A stretch of 64,000 nt of DNA from Chitinophagales bacterium (GTDB lineage: Bacteria; Bacteroidota; Bacteroidia; Chitinophagales; JADJOU01): the NCBI GenBank assembly GCA_016787225.1, contig JAEUUY010000011.1:267354-331353 (forward strand). Reading direction: 5' to 3'. The notes beneath the pieces are model-generated. The model was not told where the DNA came from. It saw nothing but the letters and a program-made list of their open reading frames with translations, and ran no database searches. The position numbers were made by a program, and so were the translations under genes. Positions within the stretch are counted from its first letter, which is position 1; every line of letters starts with the position of its first letter. This document shows positions 8,060 through 18,117 of this stretch, in pieces.

Positions 8060-10909
8060 CTAAATCGGCACCACCAACTCCGACACTGTTCCATTTTCAG
8101 AAAACCGAATATCCAATCTTCCCTTTCTTCCATCTACCTCATAGACCTCTAATCGTTCGCGGATGATATCCAAGGCTGCTGATGTATACGATTTTGAACT
8201 TTCTTCTCGCTTGACCAATCCATTGCCATTGTCCTTTATCTTAATATTCAACCAATGTTCATCTACAGTCATAATCACCACTTCTATTCGTCCCCTTCGC
8301 TCTTTCAAATTAGAGACGCCATGTTTTATGGCATTTTCCAGAAGTGGCTGAACTAGCATGGAAGGTAGTTCTATATCATTTTTATCCACTACGTCGACTA
8401 TAAAATCCACATCAAACTTATTCACATATCGTATCTTCTCTATTTCTGCATAGTCTTTTAGAAACTGAATCTCCTTCTCTAAACTTAATTTATCTACCCG
8501 AGCCAAATCTAACATTTTTCTTATCAGAGAACTGAATTTGGCGATAAAGTCCATAGCTTCTCGCTCGTTGTGAGTAGAGATAAAATGCTGCACCGTGTTC
8601 AAAGAATTGAAAATAAAATGAGGATTCATCTGCCCTTTCAAAGCTTCCAATCTATGCTGCGCCATCTGTTTCAATAGGGTTTGCACCTCTAGATTTTGTT
8701 TTTGTTTTCTTCGCAAATAGCTGATATACAAAAGAAATCCTCCTGAAACTGCTAATAGCGTCATCAGCGAAATAAACCACCATGTTTTGTAATATGGTGG
8801 GGAAATGGTAAAACGATAAGTCCAGACTTTACTTTTTCTCAACTTTGGATAGTGTTTGTCAAAAGCAAAAACTTTCAAGGTATAATCTCCTGGCGCTAGA
8901 CCACGATATATGATAGACGGATTGTCTGAAATGACAGGCGCTTGATCTATAGGCGTTAATTGATAAGAAAACTGCATTTCTCTATTTCGCTGATAATAGA
9001 AGGCAGAAAAATTAAACTGAAAGGTGTTTTGATGATGATTCCATTCATTATTGTTAAATTCGTAAAAGGAATCATTAACTAAATAGCTCTCTAATTTTAT
9101 GGGGATTGAAACTTGCTTTATTGAATCTCTCATTGGAATAATTGTAATACCCTCACGAGTGCCAATGTAGATATTACTCTCGCTCTCAAGCGCCGAATAT
9201 ACTACTTCAGACCGCAAACCATCAGACGCAGTATAGGAACTAATGGTATAATATAATTTCTTACCTTCTATTCTATATTTTACTCGATTAAATCCCAAGT
9301 TAGTGCACACATTAATATAGTTACCATTCCTACTTGGATAGGCTCTATTAATGGAATTGTCTAATAATCCATTCAATTTGTTTAAGTGAAAATAGTTCCC
9401 CTGACTCCAAAAAACCACTCCATTATTAGTGGAGAATATCATAGTGCCATAACTATCCTGTTGTATATGTTTTACCATTTCTGCATTAGGCACTGGCAAC
9501 TTCATTCCTACGAAAGTTTGCATTGTTGAATCTGAATATTTTAAACCTGCTTCTGCACCAATCCAGATTTTTTTATCATTGGATTGAAATGCATTAAATA
9601 CTCTACCTAAATATGGTTCCCATTCTAATACCTTGCCATTAGTATACTTTAAATGTCTTAGCCCTCTAAAATTAGAGTATAAAATTTCGTTCTTATTTAA
9701 TTGAACAGCATTTTTACAAGAATTGACAAACTTGTCTAATGGAAGTTGTGTTTTTAGATTATAACTAGTTTGATCTCCTATGGTAAAAACTTCATCATTT
9801 AGTTTAAAGAAGTCTAAAACTCTTGATGCGCCTTCAGAAAATTTTTGATATCTGTAATATTGGTCATTCGTAAGATTTACCACCTCATTTTCATCTAATC
9901 CTGCATAAATATTGCCCTCAAAACTTTTAATGGTATAAACAGGACGCTTTAACTCATTAATCACTTTGGGAAGACTTAAGGTATTTGAGGATAAACGGAC
10001 AACACCATTAGATGTGGAGATCCATAACTGACCATTATTATCTAAAAAAGCTGCTATTAAACTCTTAAAATAGGGCCCTTTTACTACTCTTTTATTATTA
10101 GTAAACAAATACAAATGATTGTTGGCTTTGAAGAAAAATGCATTGCTATCATTAAAAACTGGAAAGCTGACAACACCATCTATTTTACCCTTAAATACAA
10201 CCTTACCTCTTTTATCCAGAATGAAGGTGGTAAAATCTAATAACTGAACTACTTTAAAATCTCCAATACTATAAAATACAATACATTTCATCTTCAATTC
10301 TAAAGTATTAAAATTATGCAGAATAGATGGGTAACTTGAATCAATTAGTTTTAATTCATGAATAGAACCCTGTAAACTATAATCCCAGTCTTTGATTTTT
10401 AAATCCCTTATTAGAGTCTCCTTTAACTCAAGCGTATAATAATTCATTTCAATTTTAATGTCTTTAGTTGATTGTTTTTCCATCTTTTCATAGCTATTAA
10501 TGAGAAATGAATCCCTTTGTTTTAAAAAATCAATTCTAGAAAAGAAATAGCGCGGGACATTTTTCAGTCTAGGATAATTTATTTTATTATAGATTTTCCC
10601 GTTTAAATAAAAACAAAGGTCACCCCCAAAACAAGTTATCCATACTCTTCCCAATGGGTCTGGGTAAAAGCCTGTCACTTCATTCGAGGTTAAGCCATCA
10701 TCTACTGTAAATGTTTTTATGGTTTTGCCATCATATCTTGCGGCACCATTATCTGTCCCTATCCAGATATATCCTTCCTTATCTTGACTAATAGTGCTGA
10801 TATTATTACTCGGCAGTCCGTCTTTTTTAGTCAGATGTTCTAAAATGACCTGAGAGTATAGACATGAACAGGTCAGTAAAAATAGAATAGTTAGAATTCT
10901 TGTTTTCAT
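8060..10909 (-). CDS. Propeller-type sensor histidine kinase (LytS-like, His_kinase family)
   Basis: 949 aa. After a signal peptide (MKTRILTILFLLTCSCLYSQ) come regulator-propeller repeats (GLPSNNISTISQDKEGYIWIG...) over about 600 residues. Next is a Y_Y_Y domain (FNFSAFYYQRNREMQFSYQL and GDYTLKVFAFDKH), one membrane helix (WWFISLMTLLAVSGGFLLYI), the phosphoacceptor motif QMNPHFIFNSLNT and an ATPase domain (LVQPLLENAIKHG). It senses something in the periplasm and phosphorylates a LytTR partner, probably the protein at 5946-6695. It starts 14 bp after the stop of the SpoIIE-type phosphatase, suggesting one operon. The signal is unknown. Confidence 0.93.
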   Translation of the reverse strand: MKTRILTILFLLTCSCLYSQVILEHLTKKDGLPSNNISTISQDKEGYIWIGTDNGAARYDGKTIKTFTVDDGLTSNEVTGFYPDPLGRVWITCFGGDLCFYLNGKIYNKINYPRLKNVPRYFFSRIDFLKQRDSFLINSYEKMEKQSTKDIKIEMNYYTLELKETLIRDLKIKDWDYSLQGSIHELKLIDSSYPSILHNFNTLELKMKCIVFYSIGDFKVVQLLDFTTFILDKRGKVVFKGKIDGVVSFPVFNDSNAFFFKANNHLYLFTNNKRVVKGPYFKSLIAAFLDNNGQLWISTSNGVVRLSSNTLSLPKVINELKRPVYTIKSFEGNIYAGLDENEVVNLTNDQYYRYQKFSEGASRVLDFFKLNDEVFTIGDQTSYNLKTQLPLDKFVNSCKNAVQLNKNEILYSNFRGLRHLKYTNGKVLEWEPYLGRVFNAFQSNDKKIWIGAEAGLKYSDSTMQTFVGMKLPVPNAEMVKHIQQDSYGTMIFSTNNGVVFWSQGNYFHLNKLNGLLDNSINRAYPSRNGNYINVCTNLGFNRVKYRIEGKKLYYTISSYTASDGLRSEVVYSALESESNIYIGTREGITIIPMRDSIKQVSIPIKLESYLVNDSFYEFNNNEWNHHQNTFQFNFSAFYYQRNREMQFSYQLTPIDQAPVISDNPSIIYRGLAPGDYTLKVFAFDKHYPKLRKSKVWTYRFTISPPYYKTWWFISLMTLLAVSGGFLLYISYLRRKQKQNLEVQTLLKQMAQHRLEALKGQMNPHFIFNSLNTVQHFISTHNEREAMDFIAKFSSLIRKMLDLARVDKLSLEKEIQFLKDYAEIEKIRYVNKFDVDFIVDVVDKNDIELPSMLVQPLLENAIKHGVSNLKERRGRIEVVIMTVDEHWLNIKIKDNGNGLVKREESSKSYTSAALDIIRERLEVYEVDGRKGRLDIRFSENGTVSELVVPI

Positions 10910-10923
10910 ATTCTTATTTTAAA

Positions 10924-11991
10924 CTACCCCACCTCAACAGCCAAAACACTAATATCATCCTTCAAATCTTCTGACACGTTTATCCCTTTGACTTTTTCGC
11001 GGAAATAGTCCGTAATTTCATGTGTGGATTTTCCTAGGCATTCATGATGGAGGATATAACTGAGTTCGTGAGTGGAGAGAAAAGGTTCGTGGTCTATAGT
11101 AAGATTAAGGAGTCCATCAGTATAGAGGAGGAGTTGTTTTTTATTTTGGAAGTGCAGCTTGCCGAGTTCTATAAATGGTAGGTCTCGGAACATACCGAGC
11201 AAGGTAGTGCCAGTTTCTAGCCACAGGGTTTCCTGCTCATCATAGAGAGGTATAGGTGGATGACCAGAATTGATATAGACGAGGCGTTTGTCTATGGTGT
11301 TATATACACCTAGGAATAGGGTAATAAATTTTTCGCCATCTGTCAGTTCATATATTTTAGCGTTGATGAGTTGGATGGCTTCTTCCAGTTTTATATCGCG
11401 CATCAATGTAGAGCGAATAAAGCCTATAAAGTGAGCCATAATTATGGCAGCATTGATTCCCTTTCCAGATATATCACCTATACAAAACCCTATTTTATAA
11501 TCATTGATAGGGATGACATCGTAGAAGTCTCCACCTACCTGATAGTTAGGCACATATAGCCCTGAGGCACAGAAGGATTTATTGCAGTAAAGATTTTTAG
11601 GTACAAGCATTTGCTGCATCTTAGCGGCTAGTTCAAGGTCTTGACGCATATAGCGGCGGTCATTTTTAGTTCTATAAGCTGTCGTAAGATAAATATGCAA
11701 TACTAAAGCTCGAATACTTGACCATATTTTTATTATATCTAAATCTGTATTGTAATAACAAACCAGAATGTCTCTCTGCTGATAGTTGACAAGCTCCTTT
11801 TGCGTTTGAAATTGGTAATGATACTGATGCTCTAGCCAAGTAGTCTCGCGTTTTTGTTCGTCTAGCCAAGCTAATTTATATGATGTGACCCCTGCTTCGA
11901 TTAGCACATGCGCTATATAGCGCTCCATTTCAGGGATTGTAGCTTGCCTCGCTAACAATGCTATGGTTTCGCCTTCTAATTTGTCTAACAT
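10924..11991 (-). CDS. SpoIIE/RsbU-type PP2C serine phosphatase
   Basis: 355 aa. The C-terminal 220 residues carry PP2C metal-binding motifs in order: GGDFYDV, GDISGKGINAA, LLLYTDGL and DDISVLAVEV. The linker ARDLELAAKMQQMLVPK-like helix before the phosphatase domain is typical of RsbU-like enzymes. The N-terminal 110 residues look like a degenerate GAF-type sensory region. The family dephosphorylates anti-sigma-antagonist proteins in partner-switching pathways. No STAS or anti-sigma gene is nearby, so the target is unknown. It is followed by the sensor kinase after 14 bp. Confidence 0.9.
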   Translation of the reverse strand: MLDKLEGETIALLARQATIPEMERYIAHVLIEAGVTSYKLAWLDEQKRETTWLEHQYHYQFQTQKELVNYQQRDILVCYYNTDLDIIKIWSSIRALVLHIYLTTAYRTKNDRRYMRQDLELAAKMQQMLVPKNLYCNKSFCASGLYVPNYQVGGDFYDVIPINDYKIGFCIGDISGKGINAAIIMAHFIGFIRSTLMRDIKLEEAIQLINAKIYELTDGEKFITLFLGVYNTIDKRLVYINSGHPPIPLYDEQETLWLETGTTLLGMFRDLPFIELGKLHFQNKKQLLLYTDGLLNLTIDHEPFLSTHELSYILHHECLGKSTHEITDYFREKVKGINVSEDLKDDISVLAVEVG

Positions 11992-12044
11992 AGTTGATAT
12001 TTTGAGCGAAGGCAGTTAATTCCCATAATATAATTATTACAGCC

Positions 12045-12683
12045 TCAAACAGCTATTTTAAATACCGCTATAAAATGAAAAAGACTAGCAGCTAATACAA
12101 ATAAATGCCACAGCGTATGTGTATATTCTCGTCTTTTGTTGATATAAAAAACCACACCTGCTAAATAAGTTATGCCTCCAAATAGAATATATCGAAATAC
12201 ATCATCTGGCATGTTTTCAAGGATAGGCTTTATAATAAACAAAACCATACAACCTAAGAATACATATAGAACAATCGAAAAAGTTTTAAATCGCCCCATA
12301 AAGAAAAATTTCAACATGATACCAGCAATCAAAATGCTCCATAGTATAATGAGAAAAACGGCTCCTAATGGATTAGCCACATACTTCCCTACTACAGGCG
12401 TGTAGGTGCCACCTATGAGTAAAAATATAGCCATATGATCTAAGGTGCGAAATTTAGTTTTGAGCTCTCTATTTTTAGTGAAATGGTAGAGAGATGAAGT
12501 AGAGAATACAGCAATAAGGCCAATGGAATAAATAACCAAGCCTGAAATACTAACATGATCTGGCTTCATAGCAGCCTGATATACTAGGTATGGACAAGCA
12601 AACAAGTAAAAAACTAAACCGCAGAAATGAGTTCCATAGTTAAGCTTCTCCTCTATTTCGGTATAATCTCTGTAGGTACCCAA
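12045..12683 (-). CDS. trhA: PAQR/hemolysin III family membrane protein (TrhA-like)
   Basis: 212 aa with seven predicted membrane helices. It has the family hallmarks: an E-rich N-terminus with LNYGTHFCGLVFYLF, SSLYHFTKNRELKTKFRTLDHMAIFLLIGGTYTP, and HTLWHLFVLAASLFHFIAV at the C-terminus, with the Ser, His and Asp residues proposed to bind metal in PAQR proteins. Members affect membrane fluidity or lipid homeostasis; the older hemolysin label is not supported for most. It sits alone between the phosphatase operon and the BT_3928-type gene. Confidence 0.92.
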   Translation of the reverse strand: MGTYRDYTEIEEKLNYGTHFCGLVFYLFACPYLVYQAAMKPDHVSISGLVIYSIGLIAVFSTSSLYHFTKNRELKTKFRTLDHMAIFLLIGGTYTPVVGKYVANPLGAVFLIILWSILIAGIMLKFFFMGRFKTFSIVLYVFLGCMVLFIIKPILENMPDDVFRYILFGGITYLAGVVFYINKRREYTHTLWHLFVLAASLFHFIAVFKIAV

Positions 12684-12802
12684 TTTTTAATGTTGAATGA
12701 TTAATTCTAAATTTTTAATAGTTATATAAACTCCATACTTCTTTTCAAACAGCAAAAGCATTGGAAAATTTTCACTATTAACTTTTAACTATTGGCTAGA
12801 AA

Positions 12803-14170
12803 CTATAAACTTCTATAATGCTTCTTTTCGAGCACTACTCCTTTCTTCACCTTGATAATTCCAGGGTTAGAGCGAATCATAGTTTTGAGTGGCGTACCAT
12901 CCGCACGAACCATATCCATATGTTCCCCTGCTTTTTTATCAAATTCTGGGGTAGATGTTCCTACCATACAATATACATTGATTCCTTTTTTTCGCATTTC
13001 TTTTGCAAAAGGAATGATCTTTTCATCAAATGCTTTCATATTGGTCTTATTCACATCATAGCACACTACCCAGTAAGACTCTGCTTCTTCGTTGAGAATA
13101 CTATAGGTGACATCATTGTGCTCGAGGTCTTCAAATCGCAAATTATTAATAGGTGCTGGTTCCCCTTCATCAATGACATTTTCTTTTCTATCTACAAATT
13201 TCCAAGCAGTGTCCGTAGGAATATTGTTCATGTCAAATTCCTTTTGTTCACCTGAAGCATTATTTTTATATATAAACATAAAGTCAGCTTTTCGAGGTCT
13301 GATTTCTTTCATTTTTTCGTTGATATCATTACCTACGGCATAGTGTCTGAAATCGATAACAGGCTCGCCCCAATAAGTACTATAAAGACAGAACAAAGTA
13401 GCTAAGAAAAGGGAAATCCGTGTCAATGCACATGCTTTTTTCTCATCGAGAACATGGGTAAGCTTATGAGAAAACGCTACAACATAGAGCGACATGATGG
13501 TCAAGAAAATATCCTTGTAAAATGTCTCCCATGGTTTTAATTTCATAAAATCACCGAAGCAACCACAATCCGTCACCTTCATCTTAGTTTTGTCAAAGGC
13601 ACAGGTAGCACAGGCTCCTCCCATTTTGCAATACAAGAAATATAAGAGGACAGCAAGAGTTAGAAGTGTCAAACCCTGCCATCGCTTTTTGTGATTTTGC
13701 ACAAATGAAAACAAAAACAGGACTGCTAATAAAACAGCAGGAACTATTATTGCTTGCTTTGTAAGGCAGTATCCCGATAAATAGGAATAGCCTGTAAGAT
13801 ATAGGAAAAATAAATTGATGGCCAATAAACCTATTGCTGCCCATCTCATTTTACAACCAAAAATTATAGCAAACCCTAAGACAATTTCAGCTACAATCAT
13901 TATGATAGAAATAGGCACACTAAAATGGGCCATTTGTTCCCATAAAGCTGGCATACCATCGCGTGCAAAACTTTCAAAATATTCATGCATTTTATATGAC
14001 GTTCCTAGTGGGTCAATTGCTTTGACAAATCCCGAGAAAACAAAAAGAAGTCCCAAGAAGTATTGACAGAAATTTAGTAAAAGTCCATCGCTTTTATTTT
14101 TATGTTTTCTATAGAAAGAAATAGCAAGAGATATAATAGCAATGATGATAAACAACTTTTGAATCGTCAT
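12803..14170 (-). CDS. BT_3928-family membrane protein (DoxX/MauE-like plus thioredoxin-like tail)
   Basis: 455 aa from ATG 14170 (MTIQKLFIIIAIISL). An in-frame start at 14218 is rejected because a good -7 box (14192-14199) lies downstream of it. The N-terminal half has several membrane helices in a DoxX/MauE-like arrangement (GLLFVFSGFVKAIDPLGTSYK) and a cysteine-rich loop (GGACATCAFDK ... TDCGCFGDFMKLKPWE). The C-terminal 150 residues are soluble and look thioredoxin-like (EAESYWVVCYDVNKTN ... VYCMVGTS) but lack a CxxC. The family is conserved in Bacteroidota without known function; a redox role is plausible. Confidence 0.8.
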   Translation of the reverse strand: MTIQKLFIIIAIISLAISFYRKHKNKSDGLLLNFCQYFLGLLFVFSGFVKAIDPLGTSYKMHEYFESFARDGMPALWEQMAHFSVPISIIMIVAEIVLGFAIIFGCKMRWAAIGLLAINLFFLYLTGYSYLSGYCLTKQAIIVPAVLLAVLFLFSFVQNHKKRWQGLTLLTLAVLLYFLYCKMGGACATCAFDKTKMKVTDCGCFGDFMKLKPWETFYKDIFLTIMSLYVVAFSHKLTHVLDEKKACALTRISLFLATLFCLYSTYWGEPVIDFRHYAVGNDINEKMKEIRPRKADFMFIYKNNASGEQKEFDMNNIPTDTAWKFVDRKENVIDEGEPAPINNLRFEDLEHNDVTYSILNEEAESYWVVCYDVNKTNMKAFDEKIIPFAKEMRKKGINVYCMVGTSTPEFDKKAGEHMDMVRADGTPLKTMIRSNPGIIKVKKGVVLEKKHYRSL

Positions 14171-14191
14171 GGATATAAATTTTAATATATG

Positions 14192-14199
14192 CAAACTTA
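14192..14199 (-). promoter_or_regulatory. -7 box (TAAGTTTG) that fixes the start of the BT_3928-type gene
   Basis: On the minus strand the bases read TAAGTTTG, a full match to TAnnTTTG. Initiation would fall near 14186, so the 14170 ATG is the first usable start and the longer reading frame is excluded. Confidence 0.5.
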
Positions 14200-14294
14200 T
14201 TAAATATTTAGATAGCACGTATTTAAAAAAAATAAATTTAAAATTGAATAGGAGCCTATATTTGTTTTTTATAAATTAACTTAACCAAAGCATT

Positions 14295-15779
14295 TTGAAA
14301 TTAAATCCAAGTTTTATTATTCTAGCTTCATTATCTCCGATTTCTATGCTAGCCGCTGGTAGTTTGGAAGAAAAAATAGACCGAACGGTGCAGCCCACTG
14401 TAGAAGTCTTGAGTAGTGTTATTTTCTTTAAGCCTTTTACATTTATAGGTTTCGATATTAAAATAGTAGTCTTATGGCTCGTCCTAGGAGCAATTTTCTT
14501 TACTATCTATTTTCGATTTATCAATTTTCGTTTGTTCAAGCATGCTATAGATATAACTCGAGGGCTCTATGATAAGAAAGGCTCAAAAGGCGAGGTTTCT
14601 CATTTTCAAGCCCTAGTTACTGCATTATCAGGCACTGTAGGCCTTGGCAACATATCAGGAGTAGCCGTCGCTATCAGTCTCGGTGGAGCTGGTGCTACTT
14701 TTTGGATGATTATTGCAGGTTTATTAGGCATGACTTCTAAATTTGTAGAATGTACCTTAGGTGTGAAATACCGACATATCGATGCGAAAGGGGAAGTCTC
14801 TGGTGGTCCCATGTACTATCTCGCTCAGGGTCTAGCAAAGCACAATAAAGAAAAACTCGGAAAATTTTTAGCTATAATATTTGCAGTATTGTGTGTCGGA
14901 GGTTCATTCGGCGGCGGTAATATGTTTCAGGCAAATCAATCCTACGCCCAACTGGCCAATGTCTTTCCGCAATTCGCTGGCAATGGTTTTGTATTTGGCG
15001 TGCTGCTAGCTATTTTTGTAGGAATAGTAATTATAGGAGGAATTAAAAAAATAGCTAATGTAACCGACAAATTAGTTCCATTGATGGTGGCGATCTATTT
15101 AATTTTTGGTTTGATAATAATTGGCAAAAATATATTTCAACTTGATGAGGCTTTCATGAAAATACTTACTAGTGCTTTCAGTGCCAAAGCCTTATTTGGA
15201 GGTGCTGCTGGAGCAATAGCTGTCGGGTTTCAACGAGCTGCATTTTCCAATGAAGCAGGAGTAGGTTCGGCCGCTATAGCCCATTCGGCTGTAAAGACCG
15301 ATGAACCATTGACCGAAGGAATCGTAAGTTTACTAGAGCCATTTGTAGATACCGTGGTTATTTGCACCATGACGGCCTTAATTATCATTTTTACAGGTTT
15401 TGATAGTGCCGGTGGCACATTGACAGGCTCTGAGCTCACTTCAGCAGCCTTTTCATCAGTAGTGCCTTGGTTCAAATATGTATTAACAATCTCTATATTG
15501 TTTTTTGCATACTCTACCATGATATCCTGGTCCTATTATGGATTGAAAGCATGGACTTTTTTATTTGGTGAAACAAAAAAAATGAAAATGACTTATAACC
15601 TAATATATTTGTGCTTTGTGGTGATAGGAAGTTCTGCAAGTCTAGCTAACGTTATGGAGTTTTCAGATATGATGATACTAGCGATGGCTTTCCCTAATAT
15701 TTTAGGACTTTATATTTTAGCCCCAGAGATTAAAAATGATTTAAATTTATATTTATCTAAACTCAAAACATTGAAATAA
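14295..15779 (+). CDS. Alanine/glycine:cation symporter family (AGCS) transporter
   Basis: 494 aa. It starts with TTG 14295, giving a signal-like first helix; an ATG at 14346 is a shorter alternative. AGCS hallmarks are clear: FQALVTALSGTVGLGNISGVA, GGPMYYLAQGL, FGGGNMFQANQ and FQRAAFSNEAGVGSAAIAHSA, with about 11 membrane helices. The family imports alanine or glycine with Na+ or H+. The APC permease gene begins at the base right after its stop codon, and a DinB-like gene follows, so the three genes are likely co-transcribed. Confidence 0.95.
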   Translation: MKLNPSFIILASLSPISMLAAGSLEEKIDRTVQPTVEVLSSVIFFKPFTFIGFDIKIVVLWLVLGAIFFTIYFRFINFRLFKHAIDITRGLYDKKGSKGEVSHFQALVTALSGTVGLGNISGVAVAISLGGAGATFWMIIAGLLGMTSKFVECTLGVKYRHIDAKGEVSGGPMYYLAQGLAKHNKEKLGKFLAIIFAVLCVGGSFGGGNMFQANQSYAQLANVFPQFAGNGFVFGVLLAIFVGIVIIGGIKKIANVTDKLVPLMVAIYLIFGLIIIGKNIFQLDEAFMKILTSAFSAKALFGGAAGAIAVGFQRAAFSNEAGVGSAAIAHSAVKTDEPLTEGIVSLLEPFVDTVVICTMTALIIIFTGFDSAGGTLTGSELTSAAFSSVVPWFKYVLTISILFFAYSTMISWSYYGLKAWTFLFGETKKMKMTYNLIYLCFVVIGSSASLANVMEFSDMMILAMAFPNILGLYILAPEIKNDLNLYLSKLKTLK

Positions 15780-17405
15780 ATGAAAAGACTATTCTCACGA
15801 GTAAAACCAATAGGTGCGCTCATAGCTGAAGCTAAAGCAGAAGGACATGATACTCTCAAAAGAACCTTAACCGCGCCATCACTAGTGATGCTCGGTATAG
15901 GAGCCATTATCGGTGCGGGGTTATTTGTCAATACGGCACGAGCAGCTGCAGAGCATGCAGGACCTTCTGTTTCCATAGCATTTATTTTGGCTGCATTAGG
16001 TTGTGCATTCGCTGGTTTATGCTATGCCGAATTATCTAGTTCTATTCCCATAGCTGGTAGTGCATATACTTATACTTATGCTACTATGGGAGAATTATTG
16101 GCATGGATTATTGGCTGGGATCTCGTATTAGAATATGCTGTAGGTGCTGCCACAGTCGGTATAGCTTGGAGTGAATATTTTAACAATTTTCTGATTCATG
16201 TCATGAATATGAATCCTATTCCTTATGAGTGGTGTCATTCGCCAATGGAGAGTATCAACATTTTGAAATATGTACCTGGAATGGATATCAGTCGGTTAGA
16301 GAATGTTTTAACTAAAGAAATGGTTGTCAATTTACAAGGAAATGGCTCTCTTATTTTACCAAAAGATATAGCTACGAATCTTGCACCTGCTATCAGTCAG
16401 CATATGGTTACTCATCATGGTATCGTAAATGTTCCCGCTTTTCTTATAGTGAGTTTACTGTCATTAGTTTTAATTAAGGGCACAGAAGAGTCTGCCTTTA
16501 TCAATGGTATTATCGTCATAGCCAAAGTAGCTATAGTGATCTTAATTATAGGTATAGGTTGGGGATTTATGAATCCTGCTAATCATACCCCTTATATTCC
16601 GGAGGTTACTACATATATTAATACACATGGAGCCAAAAGTGATTTTGGCGGATTCTGGGGTATAGTCAGTGCAGCCGGTGTGGTTTTCTTTGCTTTTATT
16701 GGATTTGATGCTGTGTCTACCGCAGCCCAAGAGGCAAAGAACCCTGAAAAGACTATGCCCATAGGCATTTTAGGCTCACTACTTATCTGCACCATACTTT
16801 ATGTTCTTTTTGCGCATGTTCTGACAGGAGTAGCCACTATCGATGATTTTAGAACGAATGGAAAGGAGGCTTCCATCGCATTTGCCATTCAAAAATATAT
16901 GACTGGCTTTAGTTGGCTAGCTAAGGCTGTAACAGTTGCTATTCTTGCAGGATTTAGCTCTGTAATTTTAGTCATGCTAATGGGTCAATCCCGTGTGTTC
17001 TTTTCGATGGGTAAAGATGGGCTATTGCCAAAGGTCTTTTCTGAAGTTCATCCAAGGTTTAAAACCCCATACAAAGCCAATCTAATATTATTGGTTTTCG
17101 TAGGGGCTATTGCAGCCCTAGTGCCAATCGATATAGTAGGTGAAATGACAAGTATAGGAACCTTGTTTGCATTTATTTTAGTGTGTGTCGGAGTCATTGT
17201 TCTTAGAAAAACAAACCCTGAATTACCTCGCGGATTTAAGACTCCACTTATGCCAATTGTACCAATTTTGGGTATTGTTTCATGTGGACTCATGATGGCG
17301 GGGTTAGATAGGACTAATTGGATTCGACTTGCTGTATGGCTGGCTTTAGGTCTGATTATTTATTATATTTATGGAAAGAAACATAGCAAGATTGGTCAAG
17401 AGTAA
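15780..17405 (+). CDS. APC-superfamily amino acid permease (YfnA/CAT type)
   Basis: 541 aa, about 12-14 membrane helices. APC motifs: LVMLGIGAIIGAGLFV near the start, GLCYAELSSSIPIAGSAYTY, and GFDAVSTAAQEAKNPEKTMP in the middle. The length and the C-terminal extra helices fit the cationic-amino-acid transporter branch rather than the shorter exchangers. The substrate is not readable. It directly abuts the AGCS gene (0 bp). Confidence 0.93.
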   Translation: MKRLFSRVKPIGALIAEAKAEGHDTLKRTLTAPSLVMLGIGAIIGAGLFVNTARAAAEHAGPSVSIAFILAALGCAFAGLCYAELSSSIPIAGSAYTYTYATMGELLAWIIGWDLVLEYAVGAATVGIAWSEYFNNFLIHVMNMNPIPYEWCHSPMESINILKYVPGMDISRLENVLTKEMVVNLQGNGSLILPKDIATNLAPAISQHMVTHHGIVNVPAFLIVSLLSLVLIKGTEESAFINGIIVIAKVAIVILIIGIGWGFMNPANHTPYIPEVTTYINTHGAKSDFGGFWGIVSAAGVVFFAFIGFDAVSTAAQEAKNPEKTMPIGILGSLLICTILYVLFAHVLTGVATIDDFRTNGKEASIAFAIQKYMTGFSWLAKAVTVAILAGFSSVILVMLMGQSRVFFSMGKDGLLPKVFSEVHPRFKTPYKANLILLVFVGAIAALVPIDIVGEMTSIGTLFAFILVCVGVIVLRKTNPELPRGFKTPLMPIVPILGIVSCGLMMAGLDRTNWIRLAVWLALGLIIYYIYGKKHSKIGQE

Positions 17406-17417
17406 TTTTAAATATAG

Positions 17418-17957
17418 ATGTATACCCCCGAACTTTTAGAACTCGATCACTTATTTAAAATTCAGCCATTGGAAGGCTTTTCGCCTCAAATAGGACATTT
17501 GGTTTCACAGATGAACTATGCCCGTATCACAACCTTCGATGCAGTCAAAGATTTATCGATTTCAGATTTAGATTTCTTATTAGATGAAAATGCAAACACT
17601 ATCGGTATGTTGCTTTTGCATATAGCTGCAGTAGAATTTGACTTTCATAAAGAAACTATTGAGAATAGGGCCCTTGACGATAAAGAATTGGAATGTTGGC
17701 GTCCAGCCTTAGAACTTGGAAATCTAGGAAGAGAAAAAATTAAAGGTCATTCCCTAGAATTTTATATCGAACAATTAGCTCAGGTTAGAAAAAAGACCTT
17801 AGAAGATTTTCAGAAGCTAGAAGATTCTTGGCTATATGAGGAGTCTGATTTTTGGGATAATAAAAAGGGAAACAATTATTTCAAATGGTTTCATGCTTTT
17901 GAAGATGAAATAAATCATAGAGGTCAGATACGCATGATACGCAAGAGATTAAAATAA
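17418..17957 (+). CDS. DinB-like family protein (DUF664 type)
   Basis: 179 aa, helical, with the three-histidine pattern of DinB/YfiT proteins: LLLHIAAVEFDFHKET and the C-terminal FHAFEDEINHRGQIRMIRKRL. These residues normally bind a divalent metal; some members are thiol-S-transferases, most are uncharacterised. It lies 12 bp after the amino acid permease and ends the operon, followed by a strong terminator. Confidence 0.87.
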   Translation: MYTPELLELDHLFKIQPLEGFSPQIGHLVSQMNYARITTFDAVKDLSISDLDFLLDENANTIGMLLLHIAAVEFDFHKETIENRALDDKELECWRPALELGNLGREKIKGHSLEFYIEQLAQVRKKTLEDFQKLEDSWLYEESDFWDNKKGNNYFKWFHAFEDEINHRGQIRMIRKRLK

Positions 17958-18041
17958 TTTACATACTAAAACAAAGATTTCTGCGTTGTAATAGCAAATT
18001 AAGTTAGTGCAATAATTTAGTTTTTGTTTTAGGTTTTTTAG

Positions 18042-18082
18042 AAAGAGGAGGTTTTACTTGAAAGAGTAAAGCCTCTTTTTTT
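18042..18082 (+). terminator. Rho-independent terminator after the amino acid transporter operon
   Basis: AAAGAGGAGGTTTTACT pairs with AGTAAAGCCTCTTT (one bulge, small loop TGAAAG) and is followed by seven or more T. It lies 85 bp past the DinB-like gene and before the next promoter. Confidence 0.8.
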
Positions 18083-18105
18083 AAACCCATATGAGAAAAC
18101 AAGTC

Positions 18106-18113
18106 TAATTTTG
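18106..18113 (+). promoter_or_regulatory. -7 box (TAATTTTG) just before the 18118 gene
   Basis: A full match to TAnnTTTG ends five bases before the ATG, so the transcript would have almost no leader. Confidence 0.45.
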
Positions 18114-18117
18114 TGTA

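Noticed and set aside
7816..8133. Open frames across the repeat region
   Set aside because: They are made of the palindromic repeat and the end of the kinase gene on other frames, with no protein family; the kinase gene explains the coding signal.
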